From NCBI GenBank assembly GCA_963575745.1, contig CAUYUJ010002740.1, forward strand, positions 15,001 through 55,000: DNA of 40,000 nucleotides, in the 5' to 3' direction. The notes beneath the pieces are model-generated. The model searched no databases, was not told the DNA's origin, and was given only the letters and a program-made list of their open reading frames with translations. Within the stretch, counting starts at the first letter, position 1, and the number at the start of each line of letters is the position of its first letter. Position numbers and translations under genes: made by a program. Origin of the DNA: Prorocentrum cordatum. Its lineage: Eukaryota > Sar > Dinophyceae > Prorocentrales > Prorocentraceae. Of this stretch, positions 1 to 11,384 are shown piece after piece.

Positions 1-739
1 ACTTCGAGCAGCGGACCGAGGAGCTCCGCAGAGCAGGAGAGGAGCTCAAGGCTGCTGCCCCGGGCGAAGCCCAGGGGGCGGCCATGCGCAAGCATGCCCA
101 AGCTGTCGCAGGGTTCACGCGAGCACGTTGGCTTTGACGACCAGCTCGGCTGGGTCTGGAGCTACGTTGAGGACGCTGCCGAGGCAGATGCTTTCGACCC
201 GCAGGAATGGCCTGAGCTGGGCTCGGCTGGGCGGCTGCCGAAGCTGAGGGGCGCAGGCCAGAAGGGCAGCAGGAAAGGGGATTCAGACCCCATTCGACAG
301 GCCCTCCTGCCCGCGTGCGCTTCGAGTTCGGCGCCTCCCCGCGCCGGGAAGACGGGGCCCACGGGGCCGACCTCTGCGGCTGGAACATCGCCTGCGGCCT
401 GGAGCTCGGGCGCGACCTCCTCTCCCTCGGGCCCGCCGCCGCCTGGGGGCTCGGCGGCGTCAGGGCGCAAATCCCGGGGGGCCGTGGGGCCCCCGGGTTC
501 ACCGTCGCCCCCTGTTCGATCCTCCTCCAGGGCGCCCCTTCCACAGGAGGCGGGGGAATCAGCGCGCGAGGGGGGCGGGCGGGGCGTTGGCTGGGCGCAG
601 GCGCCAGCGAGCTCGGCCATTGAACAAGCTGCCCCCCCCCCCACCCACCCACCCCCCTCGCGCTGCGCTCGATGCGGTTCCGAAAACGCGCCAGTCAGGG
701 GCCGACAGGAGGGGGCGCGGACCTCGTGACCGCAAATTT
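1..739. other. GC-rich leader of the LINE fragment, no gene recognised
   Basis: Reading frames are open on both strands, but their translations are Pro/Ala/Gly/Ser-rich, as expected from GC-rich DNA. A C-rich run lies at about 631-656. No domain is recognised. The stretch may be the 5' part of the decayed LINE that becomes recognisable at about 740. Confidence 0.3.
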
Positions 740-1165
740 CTTGCAGACGAGTGTGTCCATGGTGTAGCCCAGGGATTTGCTGGTCTGCGCATCGCAGGCG
801 CCAATGTCCACAGTTGGCAGGCGGCAGAAACTGTAGTGCACTGGGTCCGCGACAGGGCTGAAGCTGGAGATCCCGAAGTAACTTCGTGGGGCCTCGTTCA
901 GAATAAGTTCCAGGTGGTCGCCCTCCAGGAGACTCGTCTGAAGGCCCCCGACAAGATTATCTCGCCCCATGGGTGGGCCCGCAGAATTGGATGCCAGATA
1001 TCTCTTGGGAAGGCGACCGGCACCTGCGATGGGCCCCTTCAGAGTTCAGGGGGAGTGGGAGTCTTGGTCGCGGGGGAGATCGCCTCGAAGACCTCGGAGC
1101 TCCTTGGAGCAGGCAACTACGATCGTAGGTCGGGTCACCAACGCCGGTTTCGACGAGGGCCTTAG
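740..1165 (+). pseudogene. LINE endonuclease (EEP/APE-type) fragment
   Basis: The frame that ends at 1165 reads NVHSW (start of an endonuclease core), then VVALQETRLK at about 910-950, which is the catalytic QET motif of the exonuclease-endonuclease-phosphatase fold, and then GGVGVLV at about 1050-1070. Family members nick target DNA to prime reverse transcription. The later motifs (GD.N, SDH) are not visible in this frame, so the piece is truncated or frame-broken. Confidence 0.6.
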
Positions 1166-1715
1166 ATCTACAGCGTCTAAATGATCGACGACCTAGGCGT
1201 TGCAGGGGAAGGGGCTTAGATATTGGAAGTGTTGGGCGCGACCCTCCATTGCAGCAGGATCGCCCAAGGGGGCCGGAACTTCCCGCCGGCGGCCCTGTCG
1301 TTTTCAGGCTGGGTTCAGCGCGCGCGCGGCACGGTGGCTGCGCCCGACAAACCGACTTGCTTTGCTTGCGCTCTCAGGACGGCCTCAAGGGAAGCTTTGG
1401 AGGAGGAGGTGACGGAGCATGATGCTGGAGGGCGGGAGTTAGACACCTTTGTCGTCTCGTCGGTCATCAGCACGCGCGCGAAAGACGCCCAGGTTGTCCA
1501 AGGAGCGCCTTTTTCCCCCCATTGCCCCGCGCGGCTTCGGATGGAGAGCCTCTGCCAGACCGCAGCGGTCTCGCAGCAGACGCGTTTCAAGCCGTTCAGC
1601 ACCGCGCCGATGGGCCCGCTGCCGCAGGATCGGGACGTCTAACGGAGTGACCCTCTAGACAATGACCCCGGCGCCTTGTCTCGGGAATGGTTCAACGAAG
1701 CCGAGGCTATAGTGG

Positions 1716-2426
1716 TTGAGACCTATGGGATATGTGACCCAAACGGTTAGGTTGGTCGCTCCGCTGGGCCCCACATGCGCAAAGTTCCTCTCGCTGCCAT
1801 CTTGGAGAGGGATCACCGCCCTCGTTTTTCCAAGCAAGCGGTCTGCTGGATCTCGTTCGAGGCATTGCCCAGGAAAGCCAGAGCCATCAGCTTGGGGGGC
1901 CCAGGGGCCAAGGGGGGGGGCGCTGCCTGGGCCCTGGAAGTCCACGCAACTTAACATCCTCGACGATTTGGAGCTGGTCGACGAGGGGCCCACCAAGGCC
2001 CAACTGCTGGACATGATGCATGCTTCGTTGGCTACGGGCCCTCGGGATCCGGAGATCCACGAAGGCATCAACGAGGAATGCACGCGTCGCCGGCGGCTGG
2101 ACTCGGCCCTGCACCTGGCGAAGTGGAAGGAGTGGGCCAAGCGAGCTGTTACTGGATGGGGTAAAAGCTGCTCGCGCCTTTCCAAGCGCCAGGTCACGAG
2201 GGTCTGCCCGAGAGGTATCGCTGATGATTATCGGCTTCCTGTGGCTGGTCAGGCCGCCCTTCAGCAGCTGCTAGATGCGCGGCATCCCATGTGGCTCCGA
2301 GCTGGGCGCGGCCCTGCCCCGAGCACCTGGGAGGCCCCAGCCGAGGAGCCCGACCTCCCCCCGCTCAAACTGGAAGACTTATGTCGCGCATGCATGAGAT
2401 ATGGGCCTTCGGCAGGCCTCGGTTGA
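1716..2426 (+). pseudogene. LINE linker between endonuclease and RT
   Basis: This 236-codon open stretch ends at 2426. Its middle (about 1950-2160) is rich in Arg, Lys and Trp, with segments such as RRRRLDSALHLAKWKEWAKR. That is like the basic helical region before RT in LINE polyproteins. It has no catalytic motif, and the assignment rests mainly on its position. Confidence 0.4.
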
Positions 2427-2575
2427 GATGGCTTTCATCCGCGGCGGGTGCTACAGCTTCCTGAACGTCACTAGTTTCGCCTCTGGGAGATTCTGACGCT
2501 CTTCGAAGTGGGCCCAGGGGCCAGTATTATGTTTCTTACCAATGTGGGATTCCTGGACAAACCTCAGAGAGCCAA

Positions 2576-2612
2576 AAACGTTCAACCCCAGCTGCCAGTG
2601 CAACCTGGGGTG
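2576..2612 (+). repeat. Left terminal inverted repeat
   Basis: It pairs with 3423-3459. The outer 16 and inner 16 bases are exact reverse complements, and the middle 5 differ at two or three positions. Confidence 0.75.
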
Positions 2613-3422
2613 AATGTGTACCCTTTGGAAATGGCGCATGCCGTTCCCGTGTGCGTTACGTTTCTGCGCGCCGACCCGAGCGGCGCGTTCTTGCGGCCAC
2701 GACGCGCTTTGTGCGCGGTTTTCTTGCGCGGTGTTCCGCGCGCGGTTGCTTCGGAGGCGCGGAATTGATTTGCGCTTGCCCAGGCCAGGTTCGGCCGGTC
2801 GAAATTGATGCCCCGCCGCGCGGGGCTGCGCCCAGGAAACAATGAGGACGTAGCGTGTGATCTGGTTGTTTCTGGGGCGCTGCGGCGTCATCAGCTGTCG
2901 GCGCCCGCGCAAGCGTTCGCTGGAGTAAATTTACTCAGCGGGACCTTCACCCCAGGTTGTACTCATTTCGTTTCTCCACAAACCTTCATGTTTGCTTGCA
3001 CATGTTACGTGTGTTGTTTTGTTCGATGTTTGGTGGAACCTTCATCTGAGGTTGCACATATAATTTTCCGAGGGGTTCACCTGGGGTTGCACGTGTAGGT
3101 TTTCCCCGCGGGAGTAAATTCACTCGCGGCATGCGCCGCCCCCCCGGCCAGTCCGAAGCCCCATCGCCCCGCCGCCTACCCCCCTCGTCGCGGGCGCGGC
3201 GGGAGGATGGGGGGTGAAGGGGGCGAGGAGGGGTGAAGGGTGAGGGGGCATGGAAAACGAAGGGATGGTCGGATGGAGTTACGGGGTCAGGGATGCCAAG
3301 TTGTACCTCAGGGATCGTTAGCACCATCTCCGAGTTAATGATGGCGGCGGGGTGGGCTGAACGCGGCTGGAGGCGTGGTTCGAGCGCGCCGCGCCCTCGG
3401 CACAACGCAAGGGCACTGGGCG

Positions 3423-3459
3423 CACCCCAGGTTGCACTCGCATCTGGGGTTGAACGTTT
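3423..3459 (-). repeat. Right terminal inverted repeat
   Basis: It is the partner of 2576-2612 and ends in CTGGGGTTGAACGTTT. Confidence 0.75.
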
Positions 3460-3516
3460 GTCTCCTCCCGAAAACCGTCGGGTGGAGTCTGGCCTATAGG
3501 GCTGCTGTGTTTCTTC

Positions 3517-4130
3517 ATGAAGCTTCGGGGCCGATTGAGGCAGCCACATTGTCGTTCTTGGGGGATGTCCTACGCGTTCGAGTTATCCTGGGGCTCGGGC
3601 CCCGACGCGACATGCGAGCGGGCTGGTTGGGTCCTCAACTGGCCCGGTGCTCACTGTCGAGAAGCTGGCTTTGAATCGGCCTCGGCGCTCCTGGACCTTG
3701 CCAAATTCCATGAATGCGAACCAAGATGAGCACCTTCTCGCCGCAACTAACTGCTTTGGGTTCCCTGTGCGCTTGACCAGAGGCTACTGCTCCATCTATG
3801 CTGGCTTCCGTGTGCGTCTCTATGGCCGCGCTGCATCTGCCGTCGTCGAATCGAAGGGCGCGATCGTCGCGGGCTGCTCGGGGACCACAACCTCTGCCAC
3901 GATGCTGCTGCTGGGCCCATGTTGGAAGCTCGGGAGAACAGAAGTTTGTTGCATGTGCGCAACGTTGTCGACGACATTACAGTTCAGACCTGTGGGCCCA
4001 GAGTTCAGGTTGCAGCTCAGGTATCAGGTGCCGTCGACTCTCTCTTCCATAGTATCGAGCAGCGGCAGCTACCAGTGGAGTTTCAGAAATTCGCCTATAT
4101 GCTCGAAGGAGGTCGATCAGCTCCTCTCCC
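3517..4130 (+). pseudogene. LINE reverse transcriptase core, frame-broken
   Basis: Three RT signatures occur in order but in different frames. LLDLAKFHE at about 3690-3715 matches motif A. GAIVAGCSGTTTSATMLL at about 3856-3910 matches motif B. NVVDDITVQTCGPR at about 3960-4005 matches motif C, with the Asp pair retained. At least two indels separate them, so no functional RT can be made. Motif spacing is normal, which favours small indels over large deletions here. Confidence 0.6.
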
Positions 4131-4136
4131 AGGCCT

Positions 4137-4263
<127 letters not shown>

Positions 4264-4264
4264 T

Positions 4265-4925
4265 TCGTTGAGGACGGACGCGACGAGGAACCGAGGCACT
4301 AACGCGACTCTGGGAGGCCTACGCAGGGTCGGGATCCAGAATGCCAGGGGTGCGGCCGCGTCGTCTCGGGCCAGGAGATTGAAGATGCTTCGAGGAGCTG
4401 GGGCGGACATCGAGATGGTCCACGGGACGGGGCCTGCGGCGTCGGCCCTTTGGGGCTCTTCGGTTTCAGGAGTGTCTCCCTCGAAGATGGCTGGTCTCCG
4501 CATTGGCGCTGCTAGTTCCCTCGGCAGGCTCCCCAATGATGCCACGGTCGGGCCCAGAATGTGCACGTGCGGACTCGGCTCTAAGGTGGGCCCCCTTGTG
4601 ATCTACTCGGGGCATGTCATCTTCATGTGGGCTACTGCTGTCTGGGAGGCGGCCCTTCAACATCAGGTTCTGGCCAGCGCGATGCGGGCCTCGATTGACA
4701 AGTTCCAGAATCCTGCCCAGCCTTGGAGGTCAGCGCCCTCTCCTAGCGACGTTGCCCTTCTAACTCTCCGAGGGCTGGGCTGGGACTTCGTCGACCAGCA
4801 CAGCATCAGAGACGACCTGAATGTGGCGCGCGATTTGTTCAGGCTGCCCCCGACGCGGGTCAGGGCCCTCGTCGGGCAGGGGGCGGTGAGAGCTCCGGAT
4901 CGACGTGCTCTCCATTCGCAGAACG
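4265..4925 (+). pseudogene. LINE post-RT connection region
   Basis: The frame containing GVSPSKMAGLRIGAASSLG (about 4475-4530) and later LRGLGWDFVD (about 4765-4795) resembles the thumb/connection segment after the RT core of LINEs. It is continuous for about 220 codons, then coding moves to another frame by about 4905. Confidence 0.45.
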
Positions 4926-5289
4926 GCCCTGATGGGCCCCGTCTACCCCATCTTCTGGGGCGGGATCTCCAGGATGTCCAGGGAGAAGTCGGAGGTCTGG
5001 GGCAATCATCACCAGAGGTGTCCTCGAGGACAGGCTTCGGGAGTGCATTGGCCTCGAGCGCGGTTGTTCCCGCTCAACCTGCGCGACGACGAGCTTTGCC
5101 AGTTGTGCAGGGATGCGCCAGGCACCATGTGGCACCGTCAGTACGAGTGCCCAGATCACGCCGTTCAGCGTCGGGATCTAGCGGGCGCTCGCCTGGGGGC
5201 TTGCCCGCAGAAAATGAAGGAGCTAGGCCCGCTGGCGGCAGAGAGGCTCGCGAGGGGCACCCTCCCTCATCCAGGGCCCCATCTTCGAC
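4926..5289 (+). pseudogene. LINE C-terminal zinc knuckle region
   Basis: The frame starting near 4905 reads LCQLCRDAPGTMWHRQYECP at about 5095-5155, a C-x2-C-x8-H-x4-C knuckle. Such knuckles follow RT in many LINEs and bind nucleic acid. It is followed by charged helical sequence. Confidence 0.55.
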
Positions 5290-6023
5290 GTCGAGGGGCC
5301 CGCCCAGTCGGTCCACTGGCACGAGCGGCCCGAGACGGGCCTCCTCTCAGGGCTGCTCTTCCTGGACGGATCTGCGAAAAACATGGGCCTCGGCGGGCTC
5401 GCCCGAGCTGGTGGGAGCATAGTTTCGGTCGGCAGGTTCGGATATGTGGTGTCGGCGGCGCACGGACCTGTCACATTGAGTATGGCCCCGCAGCAGTCGA
5501 GTATAGACGGGGAAGACGATGCTGTACATGGGTTGTCGCAGGTTGGTCTTCCCCCTCTTCAGTGCTACATCGATTGCCGGAGCACTTTGGACTCGCTCGC
5601 TCGTTGGCCTGGCTTTTTTGTCTGAGGGCCCTGTGGCCCCATCTGGCCCACCTTTGGGGCCCTTTGTGGTGCGCGTTTGCCTTCAGCGAATTCGAGTGCC
5701 ACAAGACGTTATGCCATGCGACTGCCGCCGGCGTAGAGGCAGGCAGAAGCACCGAGTGGGAACGTCGGGCCAACGGACACGCAAACGAGTTTGCAAAGCT
5801 AGGGGCAGATTGTCACGGGATCAGCGAGGACGATGCCAACGTGCGCAGGGGCTTGCGATGCCTCGCCCGCCACGCGCGCAGGTGGGCGGAGAGCGTCGAG
5901 GTCACAATGGCGGGAGGGCCCCGTGACACCACAGGCCTCGCGCAACGCTCGACAGCCAGCGATGGCCTTCTGCAGCAGCCCTCGCTCGAGGAAGCTGCGG
6001 TGGGCCAGGCCCTGGCCGACTAG
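5290..6023 (+). pseudogene. LINE RNase H domain, frame-broken
   Basis: FLDGSAKNMGLGGLAR at about 5358-5405 supplies the first catalytic Asp region, and YIDCRSTLDSL at about 5565-5600 a later one. RRANGHANEFAKLGA at about 5768-5815 resembles the C-terminal GN.HAD..AK..A motif. The first two motifs share a frame and the last is in the frame ending at 6023, so at least one frame change lies between. Confidence 0.5.
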
Positions 6024-6039
6024 CAAAAGGAGGGTGGCG

Positions 6040-6410
6040 GTTCGTTGGACTTCGGGGAAGAGTGGCGGCCTTCCCCTCGGCAGGTTTTTATGCCGAGCGG
6101 TCTTGCGTTCCTGGCCTGCCCTGTCTTCGAGCCTCCTGGGACCCCCGGGAGCAGGATCCAGCGATGCCGCAGGTGTGGATAGTTTTTCTCCTCGGGGGCG
6201 CCCAACGCTGGAGCTAGAGGGCCGTGCAGGCCTGAATCTACCACGGGCGGGATCTCAGACCAGCTGAGAAGGATTCGGTTGGGTCGGTTCCCGTCGTACA
6301 AGAAGGACTTGAAGAATTTGTTTCTGGGGGCCCGCGGGGGCCTGAACATCGCCGAACGCAGGGTCCTGGCGCAGACGCTGCAGGAGGATGGCCAAATCCC
6401 CTAGAGCGTC
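6040..6410 (+). other. Coding-like patch downstream of the LINE, unidentified
   Basis: From about 6262 one plus-strand frame reads RRIRLGRFPSYKKDLKNLF and continues to a stop near 6403. It is a basic, helical, non-repetitive segment unlike the simple-sequence DNA around it. It may be the 3' end of the LINE or a separate gene remnant. Confidence 0.25.
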
Positions 6411-6624
6411 TCGGGTCCCATTGCGGGCTGCTTCGCAGGGGGGCTTCGCCCCGCGAGAGCAGGTTTTGAGTTTTTTTCTGGCCTCGTCGAATCGGATCGA
6501 CCCTGGGTTGGGGACCTAGGGGCCGCTTCCATCCAAGCCTCGCGCAACGGCGTCGAGTCAGACTCGGAGGCCTCCGACGTTGGCTGGGCGTTGGTGACAT
6601 GCTGGCTTTAGGCCCGTCCCCAAC

Positions 6625-6905
6625 AACCTCCTCCACCTCCACCTCCTCCTCCTCCTCCTCCTCCTCCTCCTTCTTCTTCTCCTCAACCTCCCACTCGGAG
6701 GGGAGGTGACAGGGCGAGCAGGAGAAGGTTCGGGGGCGGCCAAGAGGGTTGGCGATGGCTAAGGGAGGGGGGAGGAGAGGAGGCAGGACGAGGAGGAGAA
6801 GGACGCGGGGCGGCCAAGAGGCGGGGAGATGGCAAGGGGGGGCGGAGAGGAGGCAGGACGAGCAGGAGGAAGACGGGGGGTGGCCCACAGGGGGGGTGAC
6901 GAAAA
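6625..6905. repeat. CCT tract and a GA-rich minisatellite of about 70 bp
   Basis: A (CCT)n run at about 6627-6682 precedes GA-rich DNA. Three related units begin near 6716, 6790 and 6860, each with GAGCAGGAGRAG-like then GGGGCGGCC-like sequence. The spacings are 74 and 70 bp. Confidence 0.7.
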
Positions 6906-7430
6906 CGGGGGGGAACCGCGAGAGGTCTTTCATGCTGAGGGCCCCACGTCTCCCTACGCTCTCGGCTGGATGTGTCGTCCATCCCCTCCTGGCCCTTTCC
7001 CTCCTCGCTCTCCTCCTCGCCCCGGTCACAAAACATGTTTCTGGTTAGCTCTGCCAGTAGCTCAGGGCCAAGAGACCAGAGCCGAGAGGCCAGGAACCAG
7101 AGTTCAGAGCCAAGACGGCGTTGGTTTTGGTTGGACAAACCGCCGTCGACGGGCTTGGCTTCAGACAGGACATCTGTTGTGTCAGCAGCCAAGACATTTG
7201 TTGGGTCAGCAGCCATGAAAGCTGCAACATCTGACACCTCAGCCGTCTCCGACCAGCAAACTGTGACGACGGCGCAACTGGCCGTGGGAAGGGACTGTTG
7301 TCGATGTCGGTCGCTTTTTGTTGCGACCATTGGCAAGCTGCGTTAACTTCTGCTTTGTTGACAGTTGCTTTATTTGATTGCGTACCTTTTCCAAGTCAAG
7401 CTGTTTGATCCGAATATTTACCTTAAGGGT
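6906..7430. repeat. Non-genic DNA with short tandem duplications
   Basis: Two 24-bp units, 7169-7192 and 7193-7216 (GACATYTGTTGKGTCAGCAG core), are tandem with three differences. A looser repetition of CAGAGCC-type sequence occurs at 7077-7116. No gene is supported. AT content rises from about 7300. Confidence 0.5.
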
Positions 7431-8028
7431 GGGGTGAGGGAGAGGTGGGAGGGAGGGGTGGGGTGGGTGGGGGAGGGGTGGGGAGAGGGGTTGGTGGATG
7501 GGTGCGAGAGGGGGCTGGCTGCGCGGGGGGTCCGTTTTTGTTTTGGCGTGCTTTTGTATTACATCGTTGTGGTGCTGCGGGTGAGGAGGGTGGGGTGAGG
7601 TGGGGGGCGGTCCCACTATTTGTTGTTTATAAAGTTGACTCCCTGTAGGTTTTTCAGAAAGATGGCCTCTCGAAGGCAAGGGCCCACCTAAAGAGGGCCC
7701 AAACCCAGGCCGGGTGCTCCCAAACAGTCGTTTGCGCAAGTTGGGCCCAGCCCAGGCTTGGCCAATTGGAAGCCCACATTGAGCCCCGTTGGGTCCCTTC
7801 GGTTGCAAGCTTTTCGAAACAAAACCTTTTTAGAACATATTGAATTCCCCGGCCACTGGTACCTCATTTTTTTTATATTTTGTTTGCGGAGGTTCCGCGG
7901 GATTTAATTAGATACGCACACACAAATACAGATCTTTTTTTGGAGCGCAGCCAAGTCTATCTGGAGCAAAACCAGTGGTTCATCACTTCTTCCATATACG
8001 GTAGCTCGAATCCCACTCCACCCTTGTT
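7430..8028. other. G-rich simple-sequence block and AT-richer spacer
   Basis: GGGGTGGG-type runs fill about 7428-7500 and 7575-7610 on the plus strand. The remainder to 8028 is non-coding in appearance, with T runs near 7867 and 7936. Confidence 0.5.
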
Positions 8029-8240
8029 CCCCCAATTTTGTTTCAAGAACCCCTTACGTCCCACCCCACCCCAAAGTTGTGTTCAAGAAGCCCCCCTCCC
8101 GATTCGTTTTCCAAAACGGCCCCCCACCCAGATAGATGTTCAAGAAGCATCCCCACCCCAAATGTGTTGTCAAGAGGGTCCCCCACCCCAAATGTATTTT
8201 CAAGAAGGCGGCCTTCCAATAAACGCATTTTGGAAAAATG
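8029..8240. repeat. Minisatellite, unit about 30 bp
   Basis: Six or seven imperfect units share CCCCACCCC followed by AAATGT and TTCAAGAAG. The clearest copies are at about 8150-8180 and 8182-8208. The open frames across it are by-products of a unit length near a multiple of three. Confidence 0.75.
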
Positions 8241-8708
8241 AGCCCCCAAAATGGGACACGTGCCGCACCCTTCCACTGTCCTGGAACACACAAGCTTGCA
8301 GGAAACTTGTCGACACTCTGGATTTATATGAACTCAAGGGCCCTGTGCAAACTCAATGACTTTGTCAAAACTCAAAAAAAGGGCTGATTGCCTTTGTTGT
8401 TTGTTTGCCGTGTCACCGGAATAATCGCTGCGTGCGTTCCCCAGCTTTGAACATTTTCACGGTAATGGATTTGAGCCGTAATTGAAATCATACAGGTCAG
8501 TGGAATCGATGGGCTGGGAATTCATCTGATTATGATTAGCGCGTTCTGTTCCAATGCCGAGCAGGTTAAGAAGAAGCCTTTTAATCGCTGTCATCACAAA
8601 ATGGCTTGAAATGGTTCGAACATGTCATTCGACAGGTGCTGTTGGCGCAAGCTTGAAGCTAACTGTTCCAACAACTCTTCTCATCCTTTTTTGCTGTACC
8701 TGCTTGCC
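8241..8708. other. AT-richer region upstream of the orphan gene
   Basis: No domain or repeat is recognised. The reading frame of the next gene is open from 8622, but the ATG at 8709 has the better start context. A promoter cannot be assigned, because dinoflagellate core promoters are poorly defined. Confidence 0.4.
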
Positions 8709-9479
8709 ATGGCTGCAGGTTTCCGTGAGCAGGCTGTGTTGGAAGTGGCGATGCGGGCCCAGGATGAATGGCGCACCTTCTCAGTTGCGGAGCGCGATGA
8801 GGGATGCCAGAAGTGGAAGGTGGAGGTGGCCATTCCAGGAGTCACGGGGGCATTCTATGTGAACAATGATGCGCTCGAAGAGTTTGAGGGGCGAATTGTT
8901 GCAACAGGCAATCCTCCAATCGACCTGATGACTTACCAAGGAAGGGCTGCCTATGAGTCAATCCCAGCCTTTTTTTCTCGAAACCTCAACAAGGCAAATG
9001 CTTCGACGGCCTTCGATTCTCTACTATTCAAGGGAGAGACGCCATTGGCCGCGGCATCGCGGTGCCACGAGGTCTTCCTGGAGAGGAACCCAATCCACCA
9101 AGATGATCAGACCCCCTGCTTTCAGTCATTGTCCGCGTTCTTGCGAAGACCTGATTTGAATTATCAAATTCTCATCAAGACTTACATCCGCGAGAACAGG
9201 GCAGCAGCTGAAGAAGCGTTGCGCCCATTCGTCAATTGGGGGATCTACGATCAGGGCGGTCCCATCACGGGTCTCGATTTCCACGGCGGCGGCGCGCCCT
9301 TGTTGTGGAAGCAGCTGTTTTCAGAAAGGGTTCCACTGACGCTGCGCAACGCCGTTGATCTTGCCGGTGAGATCGCGGTTGACAGGGAGGAGCAGGAAAG
9401 CATCGCCGAGGAAGATGTGGAGGCGCTCAGAGCCTGCATGGGTGGAAGGAGCGAAGAGGATGAAGAGGATGCTGATTAG
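8709..9479 (+). CDS. Orphan intronless protein, 256 aa, unknown function
   Basis: I do not recognise this protein. The chosen ATG at 8709 has CCATGG context; an in-frame upstream start at 8622 would add 29 residues. The protein is globular-looking with mixed composition. It has an amphipathic N-terminal helix region, LMTYQGRAAYESIPAFF at about residues 75-91, LLFKGETPLAAASRCHEVFL near 105-124, and an acidic C-terminal tail ending EEDEEDAD. No signal peptide or membrane segment is seen. It has no introns, stops or frame breaks, which contrasts with every other coding region here. That fits a live gene, perhaps from a retroposed mRNA, as is common in dinoflagellates. Confidence 0.6.
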   Translation: MAAGFREQAVLEVAMRAQDEWRTFSVAERDEGCQKWKVEVAIPGVTGAFYVNNDALEEFEGRIVATGNPPIDLMTYQGRAAYESIPAFFSRNLNKANASTAFDSLLFKGETPLAAASRCHEVFLERNPIHQDDQTPCFQSLSAFLRRPDLNYQILIKTYIRENRAAAEEALRPFVNWGIYDQGGPITGLDFHGGGAPLLWKQLFSERVPLTLRNAVDLAGEIAVDREEQESIAEEDVEALRACMGGRSEEDEEDAD

Positions 9480-10570
9480 GCTTCAGATCATTGACAGTGC
9501 TAAGAGATGCTCATTTGAGCGCACGCCATGGTTTGCTTAGAGCTTTCCCAAACTCATGCTGCGGCGCGCACGTGGGAAGCCCACGGAATCCCTGCGCTTC
9601 TGAGTGGCGGCTGCCGGAGCGCAGGCAGCTTAGGAGAGCGGCCTGACTGGGGCGAGGAAGGAAGGGGGGAAGGAAGGAAAGAGGAGGATGAAGGGCAGGG
9701 ACGAGGACGAGCATATGAGTGGCGCAGATTCGGCGGCACACGTTCCATTGTACATATCATGGCATGCCATCTCTCTTGGCAGTTTTGACAGCAGTTGAAT
9801 CCCTGACCGCTCGAACCTAGGCTTAGGCGCCTAAGGCGGCGCGGCACGCGGTCGCATAGTGACAGGGCTTGGCTGCCCTCTCGGAGTCCAGGCCCGCGGT
9901 GACGTTGCTCTCCTCCCCTCTCCTCATTGGCATATCGTCCTCGAATGCTCGAATTGCTAGCGGCCCTATGTCTTTCCGACGCGGCCGATAGCGCGCGCGG
10001 CACCGCCGCCGCGCGTGCAGCGCCCGAAGCGCAAGGGGGAACCCCCTGACACACTGAGGCCCCCGCCGAGGAAGGGGGAGGGGCCTCGAGGGCCTCAGAG
10101 AACCTCGGGAGAAAGACGGCGGGGGCACCAAGGGCGGCGGAGCAGGCTCCGAAACGCGCTTCAAGGTCCAGGGGGCCGCAACCGACGAAAAAGGGGAGGA
10201 GGGGGGGCGCCCCCGGGGCCCTCGGAAGAGGGGGGAGGAGGAGGCGGGCCCCCCCGAGAAAACCAGGAAGTCCGATGGAGGCTAGAGAAGGATATAAAAG
10301 TGGAGATCGCGGGAAGCGAAATCCGGCGGGGCAAAACGGAATGAGGGGTGAAGGACTTTCTGGAAGAGGGAGCTTTGGCCGAGGGCACCCCTCCCCATTT
10401 TTGCTGGTGGACATATACGAATATGCTTCACGCGAGCGCCCCTGGAGCGCCCCCCATCCATCCACAACCGCACTAAGCTAGTCGCCGCGCAAACTTGACA
10501 TATGCCAGGGCGCGCTACTTGTTGTGCCGGCGCCGGCCGGCTGTAGACATGCGGCTTGACATTGGGGCGG
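9480..10570. other. GC-rich intergenic DNA, no gene recognised
   Basis: GA-rich patches lie at 9640-9715 and 10050-10260. The minus-strand open frame of about 300 codons (9554-10465) is Pro/Ser/Arg/Leu-rich and looks like a shadow of composition. No domain is seen. Confidence 0.5.
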
Positions 10571-10604
10571 AAATTCGGCGGTTGCACGCCTGAACAAGAG
10601 AAAG

Positions 10605-10680
10605 GAAGGAGGAGGGGGAGGAGGAGGGGGAGGAGGAGGAGGAGGAGGAGGAGGAGAGGAAGAAGACGAAGAAGAAAACG
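10605..10680. repeat. (GGA)n purine tract
   Basis: Near-pure GGA/GAG repeats on the plus strand, grading into GAAGAAGAC. Confidence 0.9.
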
Positions 10681-10784
10681 GCGGCGACCCCAAAAATCAG
10701 CCGCCGGAGCGCGCCCAGAAAGCAGAATTGAAAAATGCCGCCTCTTGGACGTGGCGGCATTTATGGCCAGCGCGTCCTGCGTTT

Positions 10785-11384
<600 letters not shown>

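Larger units (their letters stand above)
2576..3459. mobile_element. 884-bp terminal-inverted-repeat element inside the LINE RT
   Basis: The ends are 37-bp inverted repeats, 2576-2612 and 3423-3459. Each has two perfect 16-bp blocks (outer AAACGTTCAACCCCAG, inner AGTGCAACCTGGGGTG) around a 5-nt spacer with mismatches. Variants of the inner block recur inside at about 2946, 3041 and 3076. Two near-identical palindromes, GAGTAAATTTACTC at 2923-2936 and a one-base variant at 3112-3125, lie internally. No transposase is visible, so it resembles a non-autonomous DNA transposon. Its position splits the LINE RT between FLTNVGFLDKP (about 2530-2565) and the downstream RT motifs. No clear target duplication was found. 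Confidence 0.65.

Noticed and set aside
8029-8240. CRISPR-like spacing of repeats
   Set aside because: The units are contiguous and imperfect without unique spacers, so this is a minisatellite.
9554-10465. 303-codon minus-strand ORF
   Set aside because: Pro/Ser/Arg-rich composition, no motif, in GC-rich DNA where stops are rare.
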